A DNA stretch of 34,955 nt from an uncultured Flavobacterium sp. (GTDB taxonomy: Bacteria; Bacteroidota; Bacteroidia; Flavobacteriales; Flavobacteriaceae). Shown here piece by piece: positions 24,697 to 33,812 of the stretch. The translations under genes and the position numbers were made by a program. Numbering within the stretch: the stretch's first letter is position 1; every line of letters starts with the position of its first letter. The stretch spans positions 1 through 34,955 of the forward strand of contig NZ_CANRNX010000018.1 in assembly GCF_947632075.1 (NCBI RefSeq), in the 5' to 3' direction. The notes under the pieces are model-generated. The model was not told the origin of the DNA. It searched no databases and saw only the letters and a list, made by a program, of their open reading frames with translations.

Positions 24697-27600
24697 TTAT
24701 ATTTTACCCAAGAAATAATCTTCGATAAAATCCCAACGTTGCTGGTTATCCATAGGCGTTTCAAAGAATTGTTTCATTACCTCAACTCCTTCTTTGTGAC
24801 GGTGTCTGATGTCTGCTGTTAATCCATTTTCATAGTCATTATTCATGATACTTTTCAAACGGAAAGGATCATTGACACGAACGAAAATTTTTGCATTTTC
24901 GCCACCAATTGTCGAACACGTACCTAATTCTAAACTATCTAAGAATTGACCAACCAAAGTATAGGTCTGGTGAACCGATCCTTTGATGCACACAAATTTC
25001 TCTACGGCTTCATTTTTTTCGAACAAACGAGCCACTGTAGATCGAATCAATGAAAAAACTTTACTCATGGCTTGAGAAACCAAACGGTATTCGAAATCTG
25101 TTTCTGTTCTGCGTTTTTGAACAAAAGAAAAATCGTTAATCATTTCTTTCGCAGGAACATTTCCTCTACCGTCAGACTTACTAAAAATGGTCAATAATGT
25201 GGCACCCATAGCTTTTGCTCTCTGTGGTTCTACTCCAACTTCTATCAATTTTTTGATAAAATCTTCGGCTGTAAAGAATCCTGAAAGTCGTGCAAATGCC
25301 AATTGTATTTTAGCAAACAATTGCTTCATACGTTCTAATGTTTCTGGCAAGCTTTCATTAATAGACAACTGCATTTTTAAAACAGGTTTTACCTCTACAT
25401 TTTTGAACAAATCTTTTTTATAAAACAAGCTCTTGATGAAAGCAAAGGATTGTTTTTGGTATTTTTGTTCCCAAATTTTATCCAATTCTAACGTAACAAA
25501 TACGCGGTCTTCAAAAGATTTGTTTTGTTGTGCTTTTTTCACGCATTCCTTTCCAAATTCTTTCTCCATTACCTCAAAATCTTGAACTGACATAGCGGCA
25601 TAAACCGTAGCAAACAAATTTTTGGGACGAGCAATTAATATTGGTGTTTGTTCACTTTTCATTTGCAAATCTTTCTCTATCAACAGCAAGGCGTTTTTCA
25701 TATCGTTATTAATGCTATCAGCACTTCCGAAAATATGTACAAAATCTTCTACATTGATCAACTGGTTCGCTTTTTTAGTAGTTTCGTAATTTTTGTAAAT
25801 ACGTTTCATTACTTCTACCAATTGCCAATCGTGCGTTTTAGACAATCCGTGCAATACATTTACAAATTGGAAATCGCGTTTGGTATAATCTACCGAAGCA
25901 ATACCTACCGTTCCTGGTTTACGTGCGGCTCTCCCCACTTCTTGAATGTAATCTGTTAACAATCCCGTTGGAGCATAGTGATAAACTCTGGTAATATCAG
26001 AAATATCGATTCCCATACCGAAGGCTTTTGTTGCTACCATTGTTGCTACTTTTTTTTCTTTAAAATAGTTTAACGATTCTTTTTTACGTTGAACGTCCAT
26101 TGTACCAAAATAACCCGTCATAGATAATGACCCTTTACTTTTAATTAAATTTGACACCTGTGAAGAATACGGACAATACACAATGGTTTTGTCTTGATTG
26201 GCTTCAAACTCTTCTACTCTACGCAAGGTTGTTTCTTGCTTATAGGTACTCAAATTACCTTTGACTTCATCTTCTTGCGATTGAATATCAAAGATGATAT
26301 CATTGCGACGAACATTTCCAATGAACTTGCGTGCATTTCGCATATGTAAACTACTAATCGTTTCGAAAACAACATCATGTGTTCCATTGTATGGCGCTGT
26401 AGCTGTAGCTCCCACCACCACAAAATTCATATCGCGGTGTATATTGTATTTAGACTGCGATCTTAATTTTTGGATGTGCGTTCCCAAATACCAATAATCG
26501 GCACGGAAATCTCTTCCCCAAGTAGTTACGGTATGCGCTTCGTCTACGATGTACAATCCTAAAGATCTACCTCGCAAAAAATCTTTGATGTCGTAAGACA
26601 ATAGCGATTCTGGTGCCAAGTACAACAAATCGATTTCGCCTTTTTCAATCAATTCTAAAGTTACTTCACGCTCCAGGTAATTGACATCTGCATTAATAAA
26701 CGCCACTCGGTGGTAATTGGAACGATTTTTTAAATTGAATACTTGATCTTCCATTAACGCTTTCAAAGGCGTAACAATAATACTTAACGTATTGTATTTT
26801 TTTGCTAAGTACATCGCGGGAATTTGAAACATTAACGATTTTCCTGCACCTGTTGAAGCAGTAAAAAACACATCGCTTGACAATTGAGAAGGTTGAACTC
26901 CTTTTTCGTATTCATCGATAATTGTTTCAATAATATCGGCTTGACTGATTTGCATCTTTTCTTTAGAAATGTCTGGATCTGCATAGATTTCTAATGATTT
27001 GAAGGCTGCATTTTCACCCCAGTATTTTTTCAACAACTCATTGATTTCTGGTTTTGAACTTTTTGATACATCATGTACCAAACGTTGAACTTTATAGTCT
27101 ATTTGAAAAGTTTCTAAAACCGATAAAATTTTTCCAAACGTTCTCTTACTGACCTCATTTTTCAAAACTCCTTGATCAATGACAAGATTTACATTTGTAG
27201 GATGCGTGTGTAACCATTGGTACACCCTAGCGATATAATCGTTGTTTTCAAACTGTACTAATGTATGCGCGTTGTTTAATTTAGAATCTATTACCGTTTC
27301 TAAATCATTAAATGCAATTTCATTAGATGCAAAACAATCTACAACCTCTGCGTTTGCTAATAATTCTCCATCTTTGTATTGAATATAAAATGCATCATCT
27401 ATAGAAATGATATCTGATAAAATAGATTCCCAAATAGTGCATTCTTCCATGCATTCTTCATTGGTTTCAATTAAAGTATTGCTGAAATTGTTTGCTACAT
27501 GACTAACGAATTGCATATTGACCACGCGAAGGGTTGCCTCGTAGCCAAATTCTTTCAAGATTGGAAAAGCAGCTACCAAAGCTTCATACGAAATGAAAAC

Positions 27601-27810
27601 CGGAGTTTCTAACGTATCTGTGAGTGCTATTATTTTACGTTTAAATTCTTTGGTATATAATTTTTGTAAATCGATGGTGTCATTTTCCCATAAATCAGCA
27701 TCAAACCACTTGGCTTTTATTTCGTTAGGAAGTAATGAAGCTGGCAAACCTTTTACAGCGATGATAGAATTGTTCGACATTGAACCAATAATAGAAGATA
27801 AATTTCTCAT
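24697..27810 (-). CDS. RecQ-like DEAD/DEAH helicase
   Basis: An ATP-dependent helicase of 1037 aa from the chosen start. In the longer reading (TTG at 27888, 1063 aa) the motifs are TASTGAGKS (343-351), VTPLKALMEDQV, LAPESLL, VDEAH (448-452), GATAT (493-497), GMGIDI (624-629) and QEVGRAARKPG (649-659), the RecQ pattern. About 300 residues of unknown function precede the helicase core and 400 follow it; HRDC and classical RecQ zinc motifs are not evident. I chose ATG 27810 because its leader (TTTTTAAACACTTTATCT) closely resembles the leader of the upstream 222-aa gene, and Bacteroidota starts usually follow such A/T-rich leaders. The TTG alternative overlaps the stop of the 222-aa gene. It probably forms an operon with that gene. 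Confidence 0.85.
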   Translation of the reverse strand: MRNLSSIIGSMSNNSIIAVKGLPASLLPNEIKAKWFDADLWENDTIDLQKLYTKEFKRKIIALTDTLETPVFISYEALVAAFPILKEFGYEATLRVVNMQFVSHVANNFSNTLIETNEECMEECTIWESILSDIISIDDAFYIQYKDGELLANAEVVDCFASNEIAFNDLETVIDSKLNNAHTLVQFENNDYIARVYQWLHTHPTNVNLVIDQGVLKNEVSKRTFGKILSVLETFQIDYKVQRLVHDVSKSSKPEINELLKKYWGENAAFKSLEIYADPDISKEKMQISQADIIETIIDEYEKGVQPSQLSSDVFFTASTGAGKSLMFQIPAMYLAKKYNTLSIIVTPLKALMEDQVFNLKNRSNYHRVAFINADVNYLEREVTLELIEKGEIDLLYLAPESLLSYDIKDFLRGRSLGLYIVDEAHTVTTWGRDFRADYWYLGTHIQKLRSQSKYNIHRDMNFVVVGATATAPYNGTHDVVFETISSLHMRNARKFIGNVRRNDIIFDIQSQEDEVKGNLSTYKQETTLRRVEEFEANQDKTIVYCPYSSQVSNLIKSKGSLSMTGYFGTMDVQRKKESLNYFKEKKVATMVATKAFGMGIDISDITRVYHYAPTGLLTDYIQEVGRAARKPGTVGIASVDYTKRDFQFVNVLHGLSKTHDWQLVEVMKRIYKNYETTKKANQLINVEDFVHIFGSADSINNDMKNALLLIEKDLQMKSEQTPILIARPKNLFATVYAAMSVQDFEVMEKEFGKECVKKAQQNKSFEDRVFVTLELDKIWEQKYQKQSFAFIKSLFYKKDLFKNVEVKPVLKMQLSINESLPETLERMKQLFAKIQLAFARLSGFFTAEDFIKKLIEVGVEPQRAKAMGATLLTIFSKSDGRGNVPAKEMINDFSFVQKRRTETDFEYRLVSQAMSKVFSLIRSTVARLFEKNEAVEKFVCIKGSVHQTYTLVGQFLDSLELGTCSTIGGENAKIFVRVNDPFRLKSIMNNDYENGLTADIRHRHKEGVEVMKQFFETPMDNQQRWDFIEDYFLGKI

Positions 27811-27880
27811 AGATAAAGTGTTTAAAAATTGAAAATTTGTTGTTAGAAACGCTTGGCGTTGATTTTGAAGTCTTATTGAA

Positions 27881-28549
27881 CTAATCAAGAAGAAAAGAGA
27901 TTAGTTCATTAGTATTGTTAGAGTGAATTTCTTCAACGATAATCACATCATTAGAAGATGTTTGGGATAGAAGCTCTTGAAACATAGCCAACTCGTAATC
28001 TACTTGTTGAATAAATGCTGCTACTTCTTGGATGGATAATGTATCAGGCAAGGCGTCTAATACATGAAGGGTCGTCATTGATTTAAAATCAACTTTCATT
28101 TGCTTTATATATTCAGGCTTATGATAATGCAAACAATGTTTGTATCTATTAATTCCATATCTTTTTTTTGTAGTCCCTTTTAAACTTTTTACTATAGAAT
28201 GATAGATCATTTCCGGTAATTGAATATACTCCCTATTTAGTTTAATAGCCTTAAGATTTCTACAATCGATAATGCAACTAAAAGAGGTGTGATGGTCAAT
28301 TTCTTTTTTGAGTAGTACTTCTTTGTATACATCAAATTTTTTAATTAAGGATTCATTGTCTAGATGCATTTCTTCTAACTCATCGGTTGTAAAATCATGA
28401 TATGAATCTTTTGGTTCATTTCCCATATAAATGCATTTTGCGGATTCTGTAACATAGGTTTCTTTATCAAAGGAACTGATATTAGCATCTACAAATGAAG
28501 AAGGAACTACAGAGAATTTAATAAACGATGGTGTATTGGTTAGTTGCAT
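27881..28549 (-). CDS. hypothetical protein, 222 aa
   Basis: I do not recognise a family. The protein is soluble, with a central segment containing KKRYGINRYKHCLHYHKPEY and an acidic C-terminus. No catalytic motif or membrane segment is evident. It is preceded by two tandem shared-element promoters and followed by the RecQ-like helicase on the same strand, so it may be a helicase partner. Confidence 0.7.
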   Translation of the reverse strand: MQLTNTPSFIKFSVVPSSFVDANISSFDKETYVTESAKCIYMGNEPKDSYHDFTTDELEEMHLDNESLIKKFDVYKEVLLKKEIDHHTSFSCIIDCRNLKAIKLNREYIQLPEMIYHSIVKSLKGTTKKRYGINRYKHCLHYHKPEYIKQMKVDFKSMTTLHVLDALPDTLSIQEVAAFIQQVDYELAMFQELLSQTSSNDVIIVEEIHSNNTNELISFLLD

Positions 28550-28654
28550 AGATAGAAGTTTTAAAAAATTTGAATATTAATTTATTGTACTTACTTGATT
28601 ACTATTTTTGGATATTTACATAGGCGTGTGTGTTTTTTATTTTTAATTATATTA

Positions 28655-28687
28655 CAAATGTAAAAGGCAGTTGTGCAGTCATACTTC
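28655..28687 (-). promoter_or_regulatory. shared-element promoter for the 222-aa/RecQ-like operon (copy 4)
   Basis: Read on the minus strand: GAAGTATGACTGCAC (28687-28673), exactly 10 nt, then the -7 box TACATTTG (28662-28655). The next start codon is at 28549, giving a leader of about 100 nt. Confidence 0.72.
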
Positions 28688-28775
28688 TCAGAAAATAAAA
28701 TGCCTTTTTTACATTTCGCAACTAATCAACCGGATGGATATTCTTTCATAAACTATTTGTTTTATTTTGATACTG

Positions 28776-28808
28776 CAAATCTAAAACGTAAGTGTGCAGC
28801 AGTACTTC
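28776..28808 (-). promoter_or_regulatory. shared-element promoter without its own obvious gene (copy 5)
   Basis: Read on the minus strand: GAAGTACTGCTGCAC (28808-28794), exactly 10 nt, then the -7 box TAGATTTG (28783-28776). It lies just beyond the stop of the UvrD-like gene and 121 bp upstream of copy 4. Only a seven-codon reading frame (MKEYPSG) starts in the interval, so it may be a tandem promoter for the 222-aa gene. Confidence 0.65.
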
Positions 28809-28816
28809 GCAATAAA

Positions 28817-30490
28817 TCAATAAAAGAAAAAATTGTCTTTACCACTTGAAAATGAAGGTTTTACTTCTTTTTTTTCTTGTTCTTCGGCAACGATATACAA
28901 AGATTGTTTAGCTCTTGTAATACCTACATATTTTAAGTTTTGTTCCTGAATATATTCCCAATCTTTCTGGTTTGTATATTTCAGTGGCATTTCTTCGTAT
29001 TTTAACAGGTAAACATTATCGGCTTCTAAACCTTTTGCCTTGTGAATAGTAGACAGTCGAATAGCCTCTTTAGTATCTTTAAATAGTTCCTTAGAGTGAG
29101 CACACAATTGATTGAGGTTGATGTTTAGATGTTGGTATTTTACATACAAGAATCGAATAAAATTCATTTTCGACTCCAGTACCTCTTCCATCTTTTCCAA
29201 TGCAGCACTCTTGCCTTCATAGGACAAATGCTCTGGAAGTTGCAAACGCGTTCTTTTTACATTTCGTTTTACAATTTCATTTGAAAAACTAGTTGAAAGT
29301 AATTCATCTGATAGTTTATTTTCTAATTCGAATGCAGTGAATAAAGCAGTTAATTGATATACGATTTCATTGATTTCTTCCATATCAATGGTTATTTTCT
29401 TATGGTTTGCCACCAAACGGTAAACCATCTCAATTAAAGGTTCTTTCCACCGACAAATAATCATATCACCAGCTTTTGCCTTCTCTATCAATTCATCTTT
29501 AGAAATTATTTCTACCGATCCTTTTTTGGAATGAACAGATGTAATATCTGATCTGATTTCTTTCGCCAAATCGGTGATTACCTCAGGACAACGAAAGGAT
29601 GCAGTTAGGGGCAATTCGATATGAGGTGTTAATATCTTTTTGAAATTATCGAATGCAGAACTATCCGCTCCTGTGAATCCGTAAATTGACTGATAAGGAT
29701 CTCCAACAGCAACAATTTTAGTAGCTTGAGTAGTAAATTTCAAAACAATTCCTAATTGCGCTTTGGATAAATCTTGGCATTCATCAATAAATATACGATC
29801 GTATTGATGTAACGATTTGCAATCTAAAATCATTGGCAAATACAACATATCTACAAAATCAATACTATTATTTTCGTAGTATTCATTGGTTCCCAATTCA
29901 ATCAATTGGTAAGTACAGTTAAAAATCAATGGAAGTAATTCTTCGAATTGATGTTCAAATTTATTTTTGTCTAAACAGCCATAATGCTCATTCAACTTTA
30001 AGAACTTATTGAAATCTTTTTTCACAAGATTTAAACGAACTTTATCTACTGTGTCTAAAATAATTTTCTGAAAAACCTTGTAGAGTTCTTTCGTTTCTTC
30101 TTTCAAAACCTTTTTCGTAGCCAAAATGAACGCTTCCCAAAGTAACTTTCCGTCAGTTACCATCCATTGATTAAATAAATGAGAATATTTCTTAGCATTT
30201 ATTTTTAATCTATCTGTAGAATAATTTTGAACTAATTCCAATCCTAATTGATGGATGTTTTTTACATCAATATTTCCTTGATTAAAGGCACAAACCCGTT
30301 GGTCTATCTCTTTTCGTATACTTACATTAAAAGCACAAAACAACACATTATCATGAGCAGAAACGGCTTTTAACGCTTCAATCAACGTTGAAGTTTTACC
30401 AGCTCCGGCTACTGCATTAATGATAATATGAGTGTTTCCTTGTTGAACAGCTTCGATAATATTTTGTTGCTCTTGTGTAGTTTTCATCAT
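28817..30490 (-). CDS. UvrD/Rep-like superfamily 1 helicase
   Basis: A 557-aa ATP-dependent helicase. Motifs in order are QEQQNIIEAV, Walker A AVAGAGKTS (26-34), IDECQD (235-240), GDPYQSIYGFTGA (263-275), ASFRCPEVI, STIHKAKGLEADNVYLL and YVGITRAKQSLYIV near the C-terminus. It is shorter than UvrD (~720 aa) and has a reduced 2B region, like many stand-alone UvrD-like helicases of mobile or defence loci. The start is ATG at 30490 or the adjacent ATG at 30487. The promoter (30517-30549) is one of the shared-element set and is divergent from the membrane/VWA operon. Confidence 0.9.
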   Translation of the reverse strand: MMKTTQEQQNIIEAVQQGNTHIIINAVAGAGKTSTLIEALKAVSAHDNVLFCAFNVSIRKEIDQRVCAFNQGNIDVKNIHQLGLELVQNYSTDRLKINAKKYSHLFNQWMVTDGKLLWEAFILATKKVLKEETKELYKVFQKIILDTVDKVRLNLVKKDFNKFLKLNEHYGCLDKNKFEHQFEELLPLIFNCTYQLIELGTNEYYENNSIDFVDMLYLPMILDCKSLHQYDRIFIDECQDLSKAQLGIVLKFTTQATKIVAVGDPYQSIYGFTGADSSAFDNFKKILTPHIELPLTASFRCPEVITDLAKEIRSDITSVHSKKGSVEIISKDELIEKAKAGDMIICRWKEPLIEMVYRLVANHKKITIDMEEINEIVYQLTALFTAFELENKLSDELLSTSFSNEIVKRNVKRTRLQLPEHLSYEGKSAALEKMEEVLESKMNFIRFLYVKYQHLNINLNQLCAHSKELFKDTKEAIRLSTIHKAKGLEADNVYLLKYEEMPLKYTNQKDWEYIQEQNLKYVGITRAKQSLYIVAEEQEKKEVKPSFSSGKDNFFFY

Positions 30491-30516
30491 ACGCTTTTTT
30501 GTTTTTGATTACAATG

Positions 30517-30549
30517 CAAACCTAAAAACAACCCGTGCAGTTAAAGTTC
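30517..30549 (-). promoter_or_regulatory. shared-element promoter for the UvrD-like helicase (copy 6)
   Basis: Read on the minus strand: GAACTTTAACTGCAC (30549-30535), exactly 10 nt, then the -7 box TAGGTTTG (30524-30517). The start codon lies about 27 nt downstream. It is divergent to copy 7, with 31 nt between the two elements. Confidence 0.75.
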
Positions 30550-30580
30550 ACACGAAACAAAACCTTTTATTTTTTTATAT

Positions 30581-30613
30581 GAAGTATAGCTGCACAGTTC
30601 AATTGTAATATTG
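30581..30613 (+). promoter_or_regulatory. shared-element promoter for the membrane/VWA operon (copy 7)
   Basis: GAAGTATAGCTGCAC (30581-30595), exactly 10 nt, then TAATATTG (30606-30613), a one-mismatch -7 box. The start codon follows at 30650. The 15-mer is identical to copy 1. Confidence 0.7.
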
Positions 30614-30649
30614 CATCAAACAAATGTGTAACCTCAAATACTTATAACT

Positions 30650-31903
30650 ATGTCTGAGAAAAATACTATTTCATTGCCTTTTACGCCTACATCTACACAA
30701 GAAACCATCAATTTCAACGATCAGGAGGCAATTACAAAATATGGTTTTAATATTGCTACAAACGTATTGGGCAATTTAGATTCGGTAAAAGATTCTTTGG
30801 ATACATTGTATCAAAAATATCTTGCTACGTTATCCTTAAGCGATGATGAAAAAGAAAAATCAATAAGTGAAAAACAACAAATGATTCACTCATGTGATCA
30901 TGAAATCAAACAATTAGAATTAGAAAATCAACAACTGGTTGAACGAAAACATTCTTTGTTAGAAAAAATAAGTTCGTACAAAGATCAATTGATTTCTTTA
31001 AAGACCAATGGAAGTAAAGAATCGATTAACCCAATTACTTTAATTTTTGGAATAGTTATTCTTATTTTTCTAACCATATTTTTATTTTTATTCTATTCCT
31101 CTTCGTTATATTCTGTTTTTTTTGGAGTGCCAGAAGATTCTTTAGGATTTATCATTCCGGATGTATTTGGAAGCGCGCTAGAAAATGGACTCAGCACATT
31201 CTTAATCATAACCCTATTACCAATGGTTTTTTTATGTTTGGGATATGTAATGCACAACCTCATTGACCAGAACGAGAAAAGAAAAGAAAATGATAAAAAA
31301 CCCGCCTATTTTTCTTTAACAGCCATTATTTTATTGGCCTTTTTAATAGATGCTATTATTGGTTATAAAATTTCTGAAGCTGTTCATCATAATAAATACA
31401 TTGTTGGAGAAACCGATACACTTTGGAGTTTCAATATGATTTTTAGTGATGTTAACTTCTATTTGATCTTAGCTTTAGGATTTGCTACTTATATTTTATG
31501 GGGAATATGCTTACATCAAGTGTTATCACATCCAGCTTTAAAAACGTTAGATGAAGTAACTAAAGAGCATATAAAAAAAATGGATGAGAAAATAGCTTTT
31601 GAAGAAAAGCTCGTACTAGAGGTTGATCAAATGATATTGAGTAGAACCCAACAAATATATAGTATTAAAGAAAAGATCAATAAACTTCAACAAGAAATCA
31701 TTGATATCAGAAAAGGGATGGTTTCTATCAATATAAATACGATCAAAGGATACGTAGGCGCTTTCAAAAATGGATGGATCACCTTTTTAACGAATTCTCA
31801 AGGAAAAGCTTACGCTACACAAAATAGTGAATTGATATCAGCAATGGCTTCCCAATGGCTTACTGATAAAGCAGCAGATTTAAAAGAACCAATAAAATTA
31901 TAG
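30650..31903 (+). CDS. coiled-coil protein with four membrane segments
   Basis: A 417-aa inner-membrane protein of unknown family. Residues ~70-118 form a coiled coil, followed by four hydrophobic segments at about 128-150, 182-202, 220-241 and 268-290, then a second coiled coil (~295-355) and a C-terminal soluble tail. With no signal peptide, both long coiled coils probably face the cytoplasm. It is the first gene of a three-gene operon with 3-nt gaps, driven by a shared-element promoter. The layout of a membrane core with cytoplasmic coiled coils could suit a sensor or scaffold, but no function can be assigned. Confidence 0.75.
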   Translation: MSEKNTISLPFTPTSTQETINFNDQEAITKYGFNIATNVLGNLDSVKDSLDTLYQKYLATLSLSDDEKEKSISEKQQMIHSCDHEIKQLELENQQLVERKHSLLEKISSYKDQLISLKTNGSKESINPITLIFGIVILIFLTIFLFLFYSSSLYSVFFGVPEDSLGFIIPDVFGSALENGLSTFLIITLLPMVFLCLGYVMHNLIDQNEKRKENDKKPAYFSLTAIILLAFLIDAIIGYKISEAVHHNKYIVGETDTLWSFNMIFSDVNFYLILALGFATYILWGICLHQVLSHPALKTLDEVTKEHIKKMDEKIAFEEKLVLEVDQMILSRTQQIYSIKEKINKLQQEIIDIRKGMVSININTIKGYVGAFKNGWITFLTNSQGKAYATQNSELISAMASQWLTDKAADLKEPIKL

Positions 31904-31906
31904 TTT

Positions 31907-32968
31907 ATGAAAAAGAAAACACTTTATATAACATGTGGCATTGTTGCAACAATTGTAGGATTTATTACGCTATTAGCTTCTTATACTTCACCTTTATCTG
32001 AGGCAAAAAAAGAAATTAAAAAAGCTGAGAATGCAGAAGAATTGGTTCATATTTGGAACTCTTTTAGTAAAGATGTAAATGCATCTACATCTAAAAAAAT
32101 CATGACAGCAATTAGCGATCGTGCGGAAGAATTAGAAGTAGAAGCTGACGATATGTTAGTACTTATTGATCACCTTCCGAAGGGCAAAAAAAGTATGAAT
32201 GTCATTGTTGTACCTGATTTATCTCGTAGGATTATTGATGAATTTAATAATCCTGGTCAAGTTGCAAACGATCAATTGATTATCGAAACCATTTGGGAAG
32301 AGTTTGTAAAAATTTCTAAATTCAAAAAACAATCCAACGATTTCTTTAGTGTGAATGTAACGGATCTAGATCAAGCCAAAGGCACGTTTTCATCTATTGC
32401 AAATAACCTGCGTTTGGATCTTTCAGAAAAAGGAAGAAACCAACCGAATCGAACATTATTTAATGATTCATTAGATCAATTAGTAAAAACAAATGTTTCA
32501 AAATTATATGCAGCTGCCCTTCAACAACCGTTAGGTGCTGATTATAAATTTTATTTTAGACGGTACTTACCCAATCAATTAAAAACGTCCGATCTAAAAA
32601 ACAATTTTCGAAATAAATTAGTGATTATAACCGATGGTTATTTGGAAGGAGAAAACCAACCTGCAGACACAAAAATTGTAGGTTTTGAAAAAGAATTAAA
32701 AGCTGCTGTTATCAACGGAACTATTGATCAAAAAATCAAACAATTAGGATTATCTATTCCTACATTAGCAGTAGATTTAAGTCATACTGATGTATTGATT
32801 TGTGAAGTAAATGAACGAAAAATAGGAAAAGGTTATCACTTTGAAATATTACAATCCTATTGGACCCAATGGTTAGAAAATATGGGAGCAAAAAGTGTTA
32901 CCTTTATAGGAAGAGAACAATCTACACAACAAACCCAAAAACAAATCCGTCAATTCTTAAAAAAATAA
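31907..32968 (+). CDS. membrane-anchored VWA-like protein
   Basis: A 353-aa protein with an N-terminal hydrophobic segment (residues 5-25), probably a signal anchor. The body looks like a von Willebrand A domain: a hydrophobic strand leading to VVPDLSRRI (D104-L-S106, a partial MIDAS DxSxS) and later LVIITDGYLEG (T242-D243-G244). A Lys/Glu-rich helical segment (~33-85) precedes it. VWA domains bind metals and partner proteins. It starts 3 nt after the four-helix membrane protein gene and ends 3 nt before the lipoprotein gene, so the three probably act together at the envelope. Confidence 0.7.
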   Translation: MKKKTLYITCGIVATIVGFITLLASYTSPLSEAKKEIKKAENAEELVHIWNSFSKDVNASTSKKIMTAISDRAEELEVEADDMLVLIDHLPKGKKSMNVIVVPDLSRRIIDEFNNPGQVANDQLIIETIWEEFVKISKFKKQSNDFFSVNVTDLDQAKGTFSSIANNLRLDLSEKGRNQPNRTLFNDSLDQLVKTNVSKLYAAALQQPLGADYKFYFRRYLPNQLKTSDLKNNFRNKLVIITDGYLEGENQPADTKIVGFEKELKAAVINGTIDQKIKQLGLSIPTLAVDLSHTDVLICEVNERKIGKGYHFEILQSYWTQWLENMGAKSVTFIGREQSTQQTQKQIRQFLKK

Positions 32969-32971
32969 TTT

Positions 32972-33601
32972 ATGAAAAAAGCATTCCTACTCCTTTGTTT
33001 AAGTGTAACTTCTTTAGTTTCTTGTCAGAAAGAGGTTGCTAATTCCCCCACTCCTTCTTTCAATACTATAAAAGAACAGCCTAAAGTCAAAGAATTTAAA
33101 AAAATTGTTTGGAGAGAAAACATAACCGATAAAAATGGATTAACGATGAATTCGTTTGCTATAGATTCAACTTTTTTTCAAACAATTAATGAAAGAGATA
33201 AAGCATGTTTAGGTTATGTTGTTACGTTTGTTGGTAATGAATGCTGGTGGGACGGAGACAGTGCTACAGAAGCAAGAGATAATCTAAAATGTGTGCTACT
33301 AGATGCTTTACAATTAGGGTATCAGTGTTCAGACAGCCATTTAGGTTTTTTGAGAAAATGGTTTCAATCGGATCCAAGAGTTAGTAAAGAATTAGAAGAT
33401 TGTCCAACCATTCCTTATACCTCTACAATACAAAATACATTTAGTGAAATCGAATTTTATTCTGAAGATACTTTCGTTTATATACGAACCAAAGAATCAG
33501 AAATAGAAATGAGAAGTGATTATTACGAAGAATATGAAAAACACTACAAATTTGAAATGAAAAATGACCAGTTGTATTTAACAAGCGTTACTCAAAAATA
33601 A
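32972..33601 (+). CDS. lipoprotein of unknown function
   Basis: A 209-aa protein with a lipoprotein signal peptide: MKK, a hydrophobic stretch and the lipobox LVSC with C18. The mature part is Glu/Asp-rich and has Cys-containing segments (NECWWDGDSATEAR, NLKCVLLDALQLGYQCSDSH) but no family that I can name. It is the third gene of the membrane/VWA operon. Confidence 0.75.
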   Translation: MKKAFLLLCLSVTSLVSCQKEVANSPTPSFNTIKEQPKVKEFKKIVWRENITDKNGLTMNSFAIDSTFFQTINERDKACLGYVVTFVGNECWWDGDSATEARDNLKCVLLDALQLGYQCSDSHLGFLRKWFQSDPRVSKELEDCPTIPYTSTIQNTFSEIEFYSEDTFVYIRTKESEIEMRSDYYEEYEKHYKFEMKNDQLYLTSVTQK

Positions 33602-33704
33602 TAAAGAGCTATCTCAAAACCACACTACCCCTATATAGTTAGACGCTTATGGGCATTCAAGAAAAATATAATACGATACAAAGGAAAAAATCGTGAAAAT
33701 AGAA

Positions 33705-33719
33705 AAAAGCGCTGCTTTT
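33705..33719 (+). terminator. weak possible terminator after the lipoprotein gene
   Basis: AAAAGC, a 3-nt loop GCT and GCTTTT form a short hairpin with the T residues in its right arm. The stem is short and AT-rich. The rest of 33602-33812 holds no gene that I can support. Confidence 0.25.
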
Positions 33720-33812
33720 AAATATTTTCAAGGTATACTAATATAATTATAGATAACAGAAACTTTAACCGGGATGGGGTATATTCTATTTCCTTAATAA
33801 CAGATATAAACT

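Noticed and set aside
25648..25959. 103-codon open frame antisense to the RecQ-like gene
   Set aside because: It opposes conserved helicase sequence and resembles no known protein.
30650..32968. Zorya-like ZorA/ZorB motor pair
   Set aside because: The coiled-coil membrane protein has no MotA-like Pro/Thr helix pattern that I can see, and the second protein is VWA-like without an OmpA-type peptidoglycan-binding domain.
33602..33812. Insertion-sequence remnant in the gap after the lipoprotein gene
   Set aside because: The segment around AGCTATCTCAAAAC slightly resembles some IS ends, but there is no matching inverted end and no transposase fragment.
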